Shown piece by piece: positions 45,701-58,100 of a stretch of DNA of 64,000 bases. Positions within the stretch are counted from its first letter, which is position 1. The number at the start of each line of letters is the position of its first letter. Origin of the DNA: Tigriopus japonicus (lineage: Eukaryota; Arthropoda; Copepoda; Harpacticoida; Harpacticidae); assembly GCA_010645155.1 (NCBI GenBank), contig CM021313.1, positions 1,302,904-1,366,903 on the forward strand, in the 5' to 3' direction. The notes under the pieces were generated by a model. The model was not told where the DNA came from. It worked only from the letters and a program-made list of their open reading frames with translations, and did no database searches. The position numbers were made by a program, and so were the translations under genes.

Positions 45701-48700
45701 GGAAGACAACGGTCGGTATTAAATTGGAATGCTTAACGTGTTCTGGAAAAAATCCAATTCTTCGAGTTCCAAGATTCTTCGAATATGAATATGAGACTCG
45801 GGATTCGAATCACCCTCTAAGACACCAAAATCACCGTCGTGGCAGTCTGGATTCCTTCCAAAGAGTGCGTCTCCACATCACACCATGGTAATGCTGCATT
45901 ATGTACTTATTACACGGAGCACAATGAGTTTTCCGTAATTATGAATGAGATGGCACACGAACCCTCATTAGTTTGGAGCTAAGTGATAGATACCAATGCA
46001 CGAATCAAGCCCTGTTTCGAGAACGAGGCGGATGAGAGCCTCGTCGTCGTCGTCGTTGTCTCAAGTCTCTTGTCTGACTTTCGTGAGTCGGGTGTTAGAA
46101 TGAAATAGGAATGGTAATGCGAGGGCCATCTTCTTTAGCTTGTTGAGTAAGGGGTTTGGTACTCCAAAACGTAATCATGAAGGAGACAGATTTGATCTAT
46201 TTGAAGCTCTTGAAGAGACCCATGATTACCCCCTCGATGATCACGGAAGATATTCAAGGAGAGTGGAAAAGGACTTTTCGGTAAGACACATGCACACCTC
46301 ACCTTGAACTTGAATAGCGAGTGTTGGCACAAATGTCGATCCCTTGACAGTTATCCAATTCGCGTAATCCAACAAAATGGAATGGCGATGGGTGGCAGAA
46401 AAAGATCAGTTCTCGTGTTTTTTCCCGGAAAGTTCAAAGTTGAGTCGATTGAACTCGAAGTTGTTTCCGCTTGATTTGCTCGATCATCTCGGATGAATTG
46501 ACTTTAGATTTGGATCACAACGGAGTTGCGAAATTGTGCAACTTGTTATTTACCTGATACGAAAGGCTCGTACAGTCAATGAACCAATTCCACTCAGTTC
46601 TTGCAAAGGTCATGAGAACTTGTACCCAACCTTGTGTAGTATGTAGTACTATGCTGGTCTGATTGATTAGCAAAAGCACGAATGCATACTCTCATGCTTT
46701 CCAAATCAACAATAACGCAATGCGGTTTTCAGTTGTGCCACCTGCCGAACCTCGTTGAGGACTTCAAGTGTGTCGAGTCAAGTAGTTCCAAAGGTCAATA
46801 GTGGGGATAGTAAGCTAAGTTGGAATGGAGCCACCTCGTCGCGTTTGACTGGAAATTTGGGCTCACGAAGCTCTTTTTTATTTTAATCTGAGAGTTCCCG
46901 CTGAGTAAGAAACGAGAATGTGAAGGGCTCTTGAGCAAACAAAATGTAATTTCCACATCAAAGCCTAGGTCCTCAGAACTTTGAGTGATGTTGTGAAGAA
47001 AATGAGCCTTGTCGGGAAACGTACGCATTCCATTCACAATTGAAGATGAATCTACCGCTCATGAGATTGTTAACCAGTTCCAAATTCGAGTGAATTTACT
47101 TTTGACATGTATTACTTTAAGAGAAGCGTTCACGGGCTTAGGGCTACAAACGTTTCATTCTTAGGCCCTTAGGGCACAATCGAGAATTCAGGCGCGATAT
47201 TTTTTCCACCAGTCATTACCCCGGGTAATTGTCCAGCCACACTGTACACACAGTATAGAGCAATGGACTCGTAATCGATAGATAGGCCTGCGCCTCTCTT
47301 ATGCTTGGTCGAGAGCCAAAGTCAAATTAAGCCACAATTTAAGAGGCCACACCTTGTCAAGGATTGGTTAAAGATAAACATGATCCAAACCACATTCAAT
47401 ATGAACAAAAGATATCCAAGATTTACAAGAAATATAAGAAGGAGATTATATTGTATTGCTATTCCTTACACTCCATTATGTCGACGTTTTCAAGTTTATT
47501 TTGGCTTTTTGTTTTGAAAAAAATATCAACCAATTTAAAATGTACTGACACAAAGGTCTAAATATCCTTTTTATTTGCTCAGAATGGAACTTTGGCCGTA
47601 AAACAATTGGCGTCGGCCACATTTGAAGCGTTACTCTTAAGAAGTTGACCATTCTTCAGTTTGGCCAACTGTGAAGCTCTTTTCGTTCACTCATATCTTT
47701 GAAGATATCTTTGAAAGCTTGTCCAACAAAAAGTAACACGTCAATCGACAATCCGACCAAAATTAGACGATCAAATAAAAATGAGTAAAAAAGGTCTCAT
47801 AACGTTTTTACCTTTCTTGATCTGTTACTGTTCCGAGATATTTTCATTGTTCTCAGAAGAAAATGTACATGAAGTAGTTCTTTTTAATTCTTGGTAGTCT
47901 CCTTGCGCTGTCTTGACACTGTTTTACGAGAGGCTTCGTTCGGACTTATGGCAAAATTAACGGGGAGGATCGACGACATCGATGGCAAATTGCCAGCCAC
48001 GCCCACACTTCAACTTTTCACGATAGGATCAGGCCCCCAGTCAGACCTTGTGGATAGGAAAATCGAGATCATCGACGCGTTTTTTTGCCTCTGTGGGGCC
48101 TATAATTGCTCCTTGGGAAACGCCATTCCGTTGGAAAAATTAGCTCATAATGAGACGTGCTCGATTCCGAAGCAAGTGTGGCATTCCATACATAGCCTAG
48201 GCCCCGATCTTGACACATCCATAAATATGGATGTAGTAGGCAAGCGAAGTGGAAATCTGATATTTGAACGTCAGTCCCCTCAAGCCAAGACTCATTACCG
48301 AAAAACGTGAAGATGGTGAGATATGGCAGAATGGGAATGCTTTGTTTTTTCACTTGGTTTTTGCTTGACCTAAAAAGCAATTTGCATAAATTCGAATGGC
48401 TTCTGCTCCATCCAAGATCTCTAAGAGCTCTAACCTACAGACGAATTCGATTCCAATAAACATCAGAGTTTACGAGTAATGGCCACTGCAAAGCAGCAAA
48501 ACCCAAAGGTTGCTGCACCAGAGGAAAACAGGGAGGAATCGCTCGAGCTGACAAGAATGGATGTGCCAATAAGCAGGCTAGTGATCAATTTCAATCTCCA
48601 CCAAGCACGCACGTTATTGGCCAGATTTAATTGCACTTGATTTTTTATGGTCCAATTTTCGCATCCCATCATTGAAGGAGCGAAACGTTATTAATAACGC

Positions 48701-51700
48701 GGATTGAAACGCCATCATGCAATCGTGCTGACTGGCTCGGTCGTATCTAGGGTTCGTGGGTATGCTGTATGCAATTACAGTAAGGACTAGGCAACATGAG
48801 CAAGACGTTCTTGATAAATGGAATCATTCTCTTGTGGTAGTTCTAGAAATTAATTTATCAAATCGATCCTCTTCTTTTTAGCTCTCATTCCAGAGTACCT
48901 TTCCCTCGGGCCAAAGTGGATCCGATTCAAAGTCCCTGAATGCATTCCTAGCTTGTCAAGATGACCGTAGTAATACCATTGTTGCCAAAATCATAACCGT
49001 TTCTCAGTGTATATGTACGAGCCATCATAGGGAGCGTTGGTACAATGGGGTGTGTGACAAGATGATGAGACGAGTTCTTTTGAGATTGAACAGAACTCCT
49101 TCTCTTGTTAGCCTCGAGAAGCTGTTTACATGAAGCAAGGCGGAAAAGGTGACTCTTGTTCTGTTTTGTTTTTCAACGAAAAAGCTGAAACCTAGCTGCT
49201 GCCTGGAGAGTGGATTATCATCTGGATGGAGATTAGGAAGGATTTCCTTTGCCAAACAATGGACACCATTTTCCACATCCGACTGACTTGACTTTGTTTT
49301 CGTGAGATTTTCATGGATCAATTAATTTGCACCCACCAAACAAGACGCAAAAACCATCACCTGCTTCTTTGTGCTCAATACATCTGAAAGGACTTGACCA
49401 TAGCTTTCCAGTTTTGAATGAAGATGGGCCCATTTTCGGACAGAAATATGAGACACTTATTGGTTGATCATGCCCAGCATCACGATAACAAGCTTCTTCT
49501 ATCCCAGAGTACCGAGATACAAGTCTGATAAGAGGAATAAAATTCTCCTCTCTATCTCTCTTTGAAGGGATTGAGTGAAATTTTCTGAAGCTCAGCTCAT
49601 TAGCCATTCCGGTCAGGAACACTGAGGAGGGATTTTTTCCCCTCTCCTGAAATCTATCCGATTTGCTATCGCCTTCTTGCTAATGTCAAGATTAAATGAG
49701 ACCAAGACTTCATGGGTTGATATGGCACAAATCAAATAGTTTCTGAGAACACGCCAATCAAAACCGGTCGCTTATCTAAAGGGGTATATTATACACCACG
49801 TCAAACCGTATATTTGCATCTCTGCCTTTATTATCTTCTAGGCCAAACGGACATGAATCTACAATATGTAGGTACAAGGTACATATTGCCAGGGTTGAAC
49901 GGACAAAAAGAGAGAAAGGGAAAGAAAAAAAGACCACCACAGATGGGAGATTGGCTTGATTTGCATTTGCGAAATGTCAATTTGGAGCAAACAACTTAAG
50001 GGTCATGAGAACTCTTTTCCGCTTGGATGGCTCTTTGAGCGAGAACAGAGAGGGGTTTGTTTCGGTGTTCGTCAAAGCGCTTCTAAGCCAATCATGGGTT
50101 ATATTGTTCAAGCTATAATCGCCACGAACCCATTCCCTGTGCTTTGTGAGTTCTCCCAAAGCACACCGATCCAGACTTTGTTGATCATCAGGCCAACAAC
50201 AATACGGGGACAAGCTGGGAGTTGAATACAAAAATCATAGGAAATACTTGGGAACCTCTTTATCATGGCAATTTGACAAAGGACCGGCGAAACAAACATA
50301 GATTAGAGGCTGATTGTCTATTTTGTTGCAGTTTGCATGATAGACTATCTCTTTAAATGTACCTGCCAAGAAGTTCCTCCAATCGCTTCTTTTTATGGAA
50401 CATTGCAAGAGTGGAAAAATGACATTCTTGGTTACTTACCATCAGGGTGGCTAATGTCTGCTCTCAACGTATATTCTCGACCATAGACCACGTGTTCCAC
50501 CTTCTTCTCTTTCTGGAGCAATTGTAAATTGACCAAACTGGTTTGATTCCTGTAAAACCAAAGGCAGAGATGAGTCGAATGTGGCACAGGCATTCCCAAG
50601 ATGCATGAATGGATGGCTTGTAGAGTGCTTCTCAGAGGCTCATGGAATGCCTCTAGATATAGAAGAATGCCATCTGGAAGTGCAACCACACTCGGAAGGG
50701 ACGCTCTTGTTGTCGCCGATGATCATCATTATAAAATTGCTCCATTTCCGATCATTGGTGGTAATGCAAGCCAAAGTGTAATTGAAGCTTTTGTTCTCTC
50801 AGCAGAGAATTTTCATTGTACTATACACTATGTATTGTGCCGAACTCGAGGGAGCTGAGTGGCTGGCCATTCAATCGATTGATCTACGCAATGATGCGAA
50901 GCAACAACAATTGCTGCAGAGGCAGTGATGACACAACAACAGTCACAACCAGTTCGCCATTAGGGAATTTCTTTTGAAATACAAGCCTTCCATGGTGAGA
51001 CTTGATGACACCCAGTGCTTCACTAATGGAGGCCATTTACCCGATTGAAAACACATAGCCTTCGAGAAAGAGAAGGAAAGAAAAACAGAAGACACGAGAT
51101 GAATCTCATCCACGGATTTTTTCCCAAGATTTCCCGGGCCAATCGAGAGGAGATCTGGTTTTATTACTTGGAAGTGGTACATTAGCGTTGAATCGTCAAA
51201 GAATCGGCGACAGGGAAAATGTGTGGAAAGGGTTTCAATCAATCGACTTCGGAAGTGCCAATGGAGTGAGAATTTCTCAATTAACAGCCCATCTTGCTTG
51301 CATGGATGAGTGGAAAATCTACTCTTTTGCTATTTGATTTGAGTTGATAAATATGGTGTATAGGCAAAGTTCCGCCAAAATGGATTGGCTTTAATACGGT
51401 TGTGTTGATCAATCGGATCGACCTTCTAAAATCTGCTCGCGGATCCATTTACCTTGAGTTCTGAAATCCGGCCTTTCCACAGGTTATCATGTAGAATTTG
51501 TCGTCCACTAATTCCAGGGTCCGATGAGTTCGAACTGCCACGGCCACACTTCGCTCATCAGAATCAGGCTAGAATAATAATATGAAACGAGGATTCCTCC
51601 ATTAGAAAAGTTAGTTTCGAGTCCTAAATTCCTGCTCATTGTTAACCGGTGAAAAAAGAAGCTGTGGGATTACAATTGCAAGAATTCGGGCAATCTGGTT

Positions 51701-52144
51701 GGTTGAGGCGTCTTCCATTGAGAAGAACAGTCATCCATCAAGTGGCATTTCTCTTGGACTTGATAGAAGCCAGTTCTCTCTCTCTCTCTCTCACACTAAC
51801 TCACTCTTTTCACTATCCAATTGAAGATGGGGCCAATGGCTCACCTGGTTGTAAAATACTCCACAATAATCCTTGTCATCCTTTTCGGCAAGCATATTTA
51901 CGCGAAGGAAAGTGATCTTGGTATTCTCTCCATATCCGGAACATTCGGGCTTCCGGAAATCTCGGGAATGGACCACGCCTGAAAAATTTTCCAGAGACTC
52001 GACTTTGATGGTCATGATGCCGGTGCGACACGTTGCGGTCACGATCGGTGAAAATAAGGAACCCGAGGGATTCTGTCGAGGGTTGCTCTTGTTTGTTCCG
52101 ATGAGGGTCTCCAATTCTTCATCGTTCATCGGAGCAGAAGTTAC
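39739..52144 (-). CDS. ZP-domain transmembrane protein (cuticlin-like), 5' end missing
   Basis: Apical extracellular-matrix protein of the zona pellucida family. Eight coding exons (minus): 51845-52144, 51453-51568, 50440-50549, 42992-43070, 42484-42620, 41142-41330, 40544-40772, 39739-40027. All have GT-AG borders, and phases match throughout, giving 482 codons to TAG. ZP-N lies in the first two exons, with four cysteines (TATCRTG, PECSGYG, KDYCGVF, MITCGKA). ZP-C follows with KRCFSFSD, GCPDRD and FQCDILVC, then DQCPDPVC. A basic RPGR (possible furin-type site) precedes the stalk. One span (LLYLCIAFGVLFLLMLIVNI) is followed by a Cys-rich start of the cytoplasmic tail, an acidic EDFDPY segment, and a Ser/Arg/His-rich end. 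The first visible exon begins in phase 0 at a clear acceptor, so the signal-peptide exon lies upstream and was not found. Subfamily not assigned. Confidence 0.88.
43071..50439 (-). other. 7.4 kb intron of the ZP-domain gene
   Basis: Donor GTAAGT at the 50440 side and acceptor TTTCAG at the 43070 side. Very long compared with the 62-93 nt introns elsewhere in the window. No exon or nested gene recognised inside. A 139-codon plus-strand frame at 47891-48310 has no recognisable family, and a tRNA-like relic lies near 47240. Confidence 0.7.
47245..47320 (+). repeat. Possible tRNA-derived relic (SINE fragment)
   Basis: The segment TATAGAGCAATGGACTCGTAATC resembles the D-arm end plus anticodon arm of a tRNA (loop CTCGTAA, compatible with a CGT threonine anticodon). 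The T-arm and acceptor stem are not recognisable and the anticodon stem pairs imperfectly, so this is not a functional tRNA. It could be the head of a decayed tRNA-derived SINE. Confidence 0.25.
51775..51792. repeat. CT dinucleotide run
   Basis: About nine CT units in an intron of the ZP-domain gene, roughly 50 bp beyond the donor of the 51845-52144 exon. Confidence 0.9.
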
Positions 52145-55100
52145 CTGCAATCAAGAAAAATCCACTTGAAAGAAGCGAATCTTCAGAAATTAGCTAGACC
52201 AATGACTAATCGTTTTGCAACCCAACCTACAGTAAGCAAGCAAGCAACAAGCAAGCAAGCACATGTTTCCGGGAGGAAAACGTCAAAAAGTCGGTTCTGC
52301 CTTGTGGCTCGTTACTTGAAAAGCTACGTAGACCGCAGACCAGGTGGAATTGGCAAGTGTAACAACCAATTTTTCACGAGTTTTGGCCATTTCCACTTAC
52401 CTTTTTTGGCATCCAGGCACGTGCGACTCGACAATCGTTACAACTTTTTTTTGTCGAAAACTGCGGTAACATTTTATTTTTCGCCGCACAAAGAGAATAG
52501 CCAATGCTGAAGCATCTTTTAAACCTCGTCGAGGTAGGGAATGAGTTCGAGGAATTTCAACGAAACCATTGTCATTGACCGGAGATGAGAATTGATTTTG
52601 CCCATTTCATTTGCATAAATTCATTTGGGTCGGCACTCATGCTTGTCATTGCTAATATTCTTCATCTTAGGAATGAACGGCAACAGACGCTTCTCTACCA
52701 CATTAACCCTGGACATCTATCTCTTGAAATGGAAACAAAAAGTTCGCTTGACTAACCAAGTACATGAAGGGACATTGTAAGGGTTTCGTATGGACCATGA
52801 TTGATTACGTTTGGAGCTAAACTAGTATTCCAAGCTTACCTAAACCCTCAACTCTCAAATCGGTTTGGTTCTGAGCTTTAAAGCCTCTTTCTCGGCCATT
52901 AGATATGGTACTGTTGGAGAGTCGATTGAGAATTATCCGATGCATTCCCTTACATTCTTCACAGTCTTAAAAGAAAGGTGGTCCGGTCAACAGGAAAAAA
53001 TGTTCTCCACAATACGACGAACATAACAGTGTACACAGTACATCCTAGCAGTGGTGGCTTTAATCAGTTGTTTAAAGCGTTAGAGATGGGCATTTTATGG
53101 TGGGTCTAAAAGCATTTTTTGGGAGCCTCTTCGCTTGGCTGCTCTTCAAATTGCTCATCCATAGTTCGCACATGACCACGAAACGCAATTAAATGGACTT
53201 GAGCAAGGTGCATTGACCGCCGTCCTCTTGGCAAGCCTTGTTCAGTGAGGTGTACCAAGACGTACGGGTACGTACGTACTGCACAAAAGAGGCCTTAGAA
53301 ACTATTGAAGCACTCAATATAAAATCCCTGAAATTGGTGGCCCTCGAGTCCATGCATATTGATGGGTGAATTCATGTGATTTGAGATCGAGCAGCGAGAG
53401 CATCATCATCTAAGGCGATGAACGACCAGATTATTTATTGGATGTGGAGCAAAGTACTCCCTCGAATTACTTGATCAGACTGCGCCTTACTGAGGCTTCA
53501 CGAAGGTACCTGAATAAATATGGTTTGATCAGCCCGAATTGGATCACAAGCGAGAATGTATAATGGTCGAGGTTCTGTACCGGAACAAGAAATGAAATCG
53601 AGGGCTGGGCTCTTGCGAGGATTAATTGAAGATGAATGATGCTCATTTTTCATGTCATCAAGACACGTGAAGAAATCATATCATGCTTGATTGAAAAATG
53701 GCTTTGGCACTCATGTTTGAGTGGGTTAGATCTCATATTATTGTGATTATTAGAGATAAGGAGGGCCCTTCGATTGGACAAGCCAAAACCAAAGAAAGAA
53801 GGCGAGTAGAAGACGAAAAAGAAATGGGCGGATCCGCCCCACTTTCTTTTGGCTTTTCTTGATACCGAAGTTCTTTCGAGTCCAGTGTGCCACGATGTAT
53901 TAGTACTACGGGGAGCGTGAGGGAGTCTTGGTTCCATTAGCACTGGCGAATAGATAGGGCTTCATCGAATATTGCATGAATTGATTGGGAAAACCGCGAT
54001 AAGATCAGAGTCAAGCTCTCATCACATCCTGACGATCCAAATTTGATTTGACATTAAGCTCTGAACAGGATGATGGTGAGTGAGTGATCCCTTGGCCCTC
54101 CCCTCAACGCATCTATCGAACTATTCATTCAGGTTTCTTTGTCCATACAAACAATTTACGAATAGCTTTGAATGAGTATACAAAACATAAAATCCGCTTG
54201 TAGTAGAGTTTGAAGACAACGGCGTTGGGTTCACGGTAGACCGAGAGACAATGGCTGGCGATCGATTGGAATGATTGAAATCCCATTTTCTTTGGCAACG
54301 ATATTGATTCAGATGCTATCAGGCCCAGTTGCATTGCACAATGTAGGCTGATAGTAACACCGGCACTAATCAGAGCCTGGCTGTCTGTCTGGGCAATTAA
54401 TTGCGATTGTTTGATGAATGGTCGAGCGATGGAAACCAATTAACACAGGATCAACAGATCGACTCGGCCTCCTCTGCCATCGCCACTGCGAGCTCTTACG
54501 TCCAAAAATAATCAACGGGATCGTTAAAGAACTTTTTCGACGAAAATGCAATCCAGCCTTGAGTTAACGTCGACCAAAAAAACGTCATGACGGTATTCTA
54601 GATGTTGCTCAATGTGAATATTTATTGATGGTGTATTCACGAGATTATGCATGACTTCAGGCCTTACGCGCTCAATGATAATTTCCTCAATGCTTCTCCC
54701 AATTCCATCCGCCACTTTACGAACGCAAAGATGGGCCTCATTAATTTCCCAACTCAATGGCAGCCTTCGTAAATTCCGGCCAGGTCCGTCATTTTCATCA
54801 TTAATGCCAGCAAGTAACCACGCATGACGACACCTTGGTCAAGTTAGACATCATAAGGGACGAAGATTGAAAATCACCCTCGTAGAGAGAGATCTAAGTG
54901 GCCCAAAAACACCACTAATGATCCTCCCAGTTCACAGCGAGTATCAGTTGATTTGCTCAAAGTTGTGGCCAATTCACCCTGCTCGTGGAAACGATGTAAT
55001 TAAATTCAATCTCCTGGATTGGGCGCGATGAAAAGCTCAAGTTCATTTGTCAAAGAAGACCGTTTGACTACTACTGGATGTTTGATGATCATGAGGAAGA

Positions 55101-58100
55101 TGGCGTGTGTAGGTTGATTGTGGAACTGCTTCTGCAAATACAGAATTATTGATGTTCTTTTCCTGGATAGGCTCTTTAATAAGCTGAATGAAGGATGGAC
55201 GAATGGATGAAGGTGGTTGGATTTCACTCGGAAGATTCAAGCGGAGGAAAAAAATAGCTTTAAAGTTGAATAAATTTGCACTGACGACGGACATATAAGC
55301 GTACGGAGTACGGACAGTCGAGTGCCAGTAAAGATCTGCAATAATTTAGGAGCTACTTCTGTCTTACTTGAATGCTCTTTATTGCCACCCAAGAGCAATA
55401 AGACTAAGTTTGCTTCGTACTACACCGTTTGCTACCGCTGAACGAGCTTCAGCCACGATCACCATCATCATCATTATTATCATCGTTGTTGTTATTATTA
55501 TAACCACCACCACTACCAGTACTGCTACTGCTTCGTCTGCCATCTTGGTCATGAGGAGAGACAAAAAAGAACGGCATGGCAAAGTGAACCAAAGGCTCCT
55601 GTATGAATAACTTTGGGAACTTTCTTGAGATTGCCAATTTCGAATGGAAATCGCATTCACCACGCTAAAACGAGCGAGCAGCGGACAGAGGGTCTGAATT
55701 TATTCCGAATGGTTTGAATTCCATTTCGAGCCCCGCATTGTCGCCAACGATCCAAGCAATCTCCATAGAGCACATTTAATTAAACGGAGCCAATCCTTTC
55801 TCGTTAACCTTGTACGGTCTAAAAGACCCCTTTAACTCGACATATTTGGCAGAGCTAGTCAAACGCATTCAAGAGATCCTTTCCAGTCCTCGAGGACGAA
55901 CGGACAATTGCAATGTCACTCACTCACTTTGGCATTATCCTTCCTCTTCACGGGGTGCGTCTGTCCTAAGTTTGTGTGTGAGTAGTGAGTGTACATTCTG
56001 GATACAATCGGGCCTCACATACTACACTACGTCCATAGTGTGAGAGAAAATGCATGCCTTCGAGGATCGAGAGCTCCAGGGTGGCAAATTGTTCTAATCA
56101 CCCGTTGGTGAGCGATGACGACGAGTGAGGGATGTGGAGTGACCTCGTTGTCTTGGTTGGGCCGTTTCTATTTGCTCTGAACTTGTAAGAAGTATATATT
56201 TACTCTTGTGGACGCCTAGGTGACCGTAAAATTATATTTATTTATCTCATTACAACTGGGTGTTTGTGGCTCTTTAAAATTGAAAAACGGGGCCAAGTCT
56301 CCGAAAGTTGGGAGATGTTTCTCTCGTTTCATGTGTGGGTCTGATAAAGGGGAGAAATGAGGGGAGATCCATATTCTTTCGCAGGCGGAGGCTGTAACAA
56401 GTGCCTCCGTCAGTGTAGATTTGGAAGACAAGGATCTCTTTGATCATTCCTCATATTTTAATGCTACTTTGGGAGCCAGGAATATGAGGCAATCTCGTTC
56501 CAGCCAGCCAAGAAAGAAGAAGAGGAGGAATGTTTTCACAGATGTAATTGTGACTTTCTCTCTCTCTTTTGATTTGCATATTTATAGGCATCATTGCAAA
56601 AAACAGCTCATCTTTCAAGAATAAATCAAGAAGATCCATCCCTCTGTCCACCTCCTCCCGTTCTGAGTACAAAAGACGACGGCTGCCTCGAGGTTTTTTA
56701 CCGGCTTAACCCAGGAACTTTTAAGGGCACAGGAAGGGAGACTGCTTAATTCAACTAAATTTTAAGGATATCCTCTTTTTCTCCCTTTATCGCTTTGACA
56801 ATTGCGTGTCTTTGCCATTTGAGCGCGGAAGGAGGAATAATATATCTGTCCATTGTTTGCCAACTCAATGGCATGAAAGGGAATGTGGCTAGAGTTTAAG
56901 AGATCAATTTCAATTTTCAAGGTTACAAGAGCAAGCCTTGGAACTCGATGGTTTCATTAGGCAGGAAACTCTCCCTGAGGGTGTCTGTCCGGGCTCTTGA
57001 TTTCCCGGTAGGCAAATATTTTCTCCTCCTTCTAACAGCGAATGGGTGGGAAGAATTGAATGAGAATCTCATCATCTTCACGTGATTTGAAACAAAGGCC
57101 ATTATGATGTGAATGCTAATCATGGTTATCAAGGGAGGATATCAAATTGAGATCATGCTAGTCGCTAGATATCTCTCTCCTTCTCCTTCCCCGCGTGTTT
57201 TTTGCCCATATCCAACTCGCTCATCATGCCTGACCGACCGAGAAGGAAGCAAACCCCGAGACTTTCTTCTCCTTGGCTCTTGGTGGCGTCTTTCGGGAGC
57301 TCAATGTTTTTTACTGACGACCAATTATCCTTTCAGCAATTTGAACAATTAAAGAAACCATTTTCCTTTCAAAATACCCACTTGCAAAGTCGCAGATCGA
57401 TCTTGGGACGACACGACAGTAAACGCTGACATCGTTGTCGGATCCGGTTGTGAAAAGTGATTCAAGAGGCGTCGCCAGAGGGCGTTTGACCTTTCACAGG
57501 ACTTCTTTCGCCTTTAAGTTCTTCCTGCCAAGAGATAAAGGTAAGGAACCAGGCATTCGCGTTTTTGCATGCCAGACATGATTGCCAATTGAATTGTTCG
57601 TCTTGTTCGAACACGACAGGTATTCGTCAAGATCATTGGACGTCATCATTTCCTATGGTCGAACATTCTTCCTCGTGGAGGATTTGCAATTCCTTGAGGA
57701 CAGATGAGATGTGTCATTCAGTGTAGTAAAATGAGAAAGTGCTCCTGGTCGTCCCAAGAATGACCCTCAAAGAGAGACAAAGGGAGATAAAGGGAGGACA
57801 CCCTTCACGGTGATCATTGTTCATTAGTCAAAGTATTCATGCCCAAATGCTTTTTGCACATTGATAATTATTTTAAGAGGCTCATGGTCTCGTGTTTCTT
57901 TTCTTGTCGTCCCGTGCAATCTGACGAATGCCATGTTTCTTGATCCAGCCAGCCACTTCTCAATGGTCTTCTCTATCTACCTTCGACCAAACTTGTGGCA
58001 GCAACCACTCACTGACTTACTTCTTCCTTAGCGAATGCAAGGTATCACTTTGGTGCCACTTCGATTGTGCTGATGAAGCAGACTCTGAAAGGAACGAACC

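Noticed and set aside
47891..48310. 139-codon plus-strand frame inside the ZP intron
   Set aside because: It does not resemble any family I know, and the reading starts at TTG rather than ATG; could be chance in 7.4 kb of intron.
52395..52470. Possible first exon of the ZP gene with a good GTAAGT donor in matching phase
   Set aside because: The short frame before the donor (beginning MLPQFSTKK) is not a signal peptide and sits in AT-rich DNA; it cannot supply the expected secretory start.
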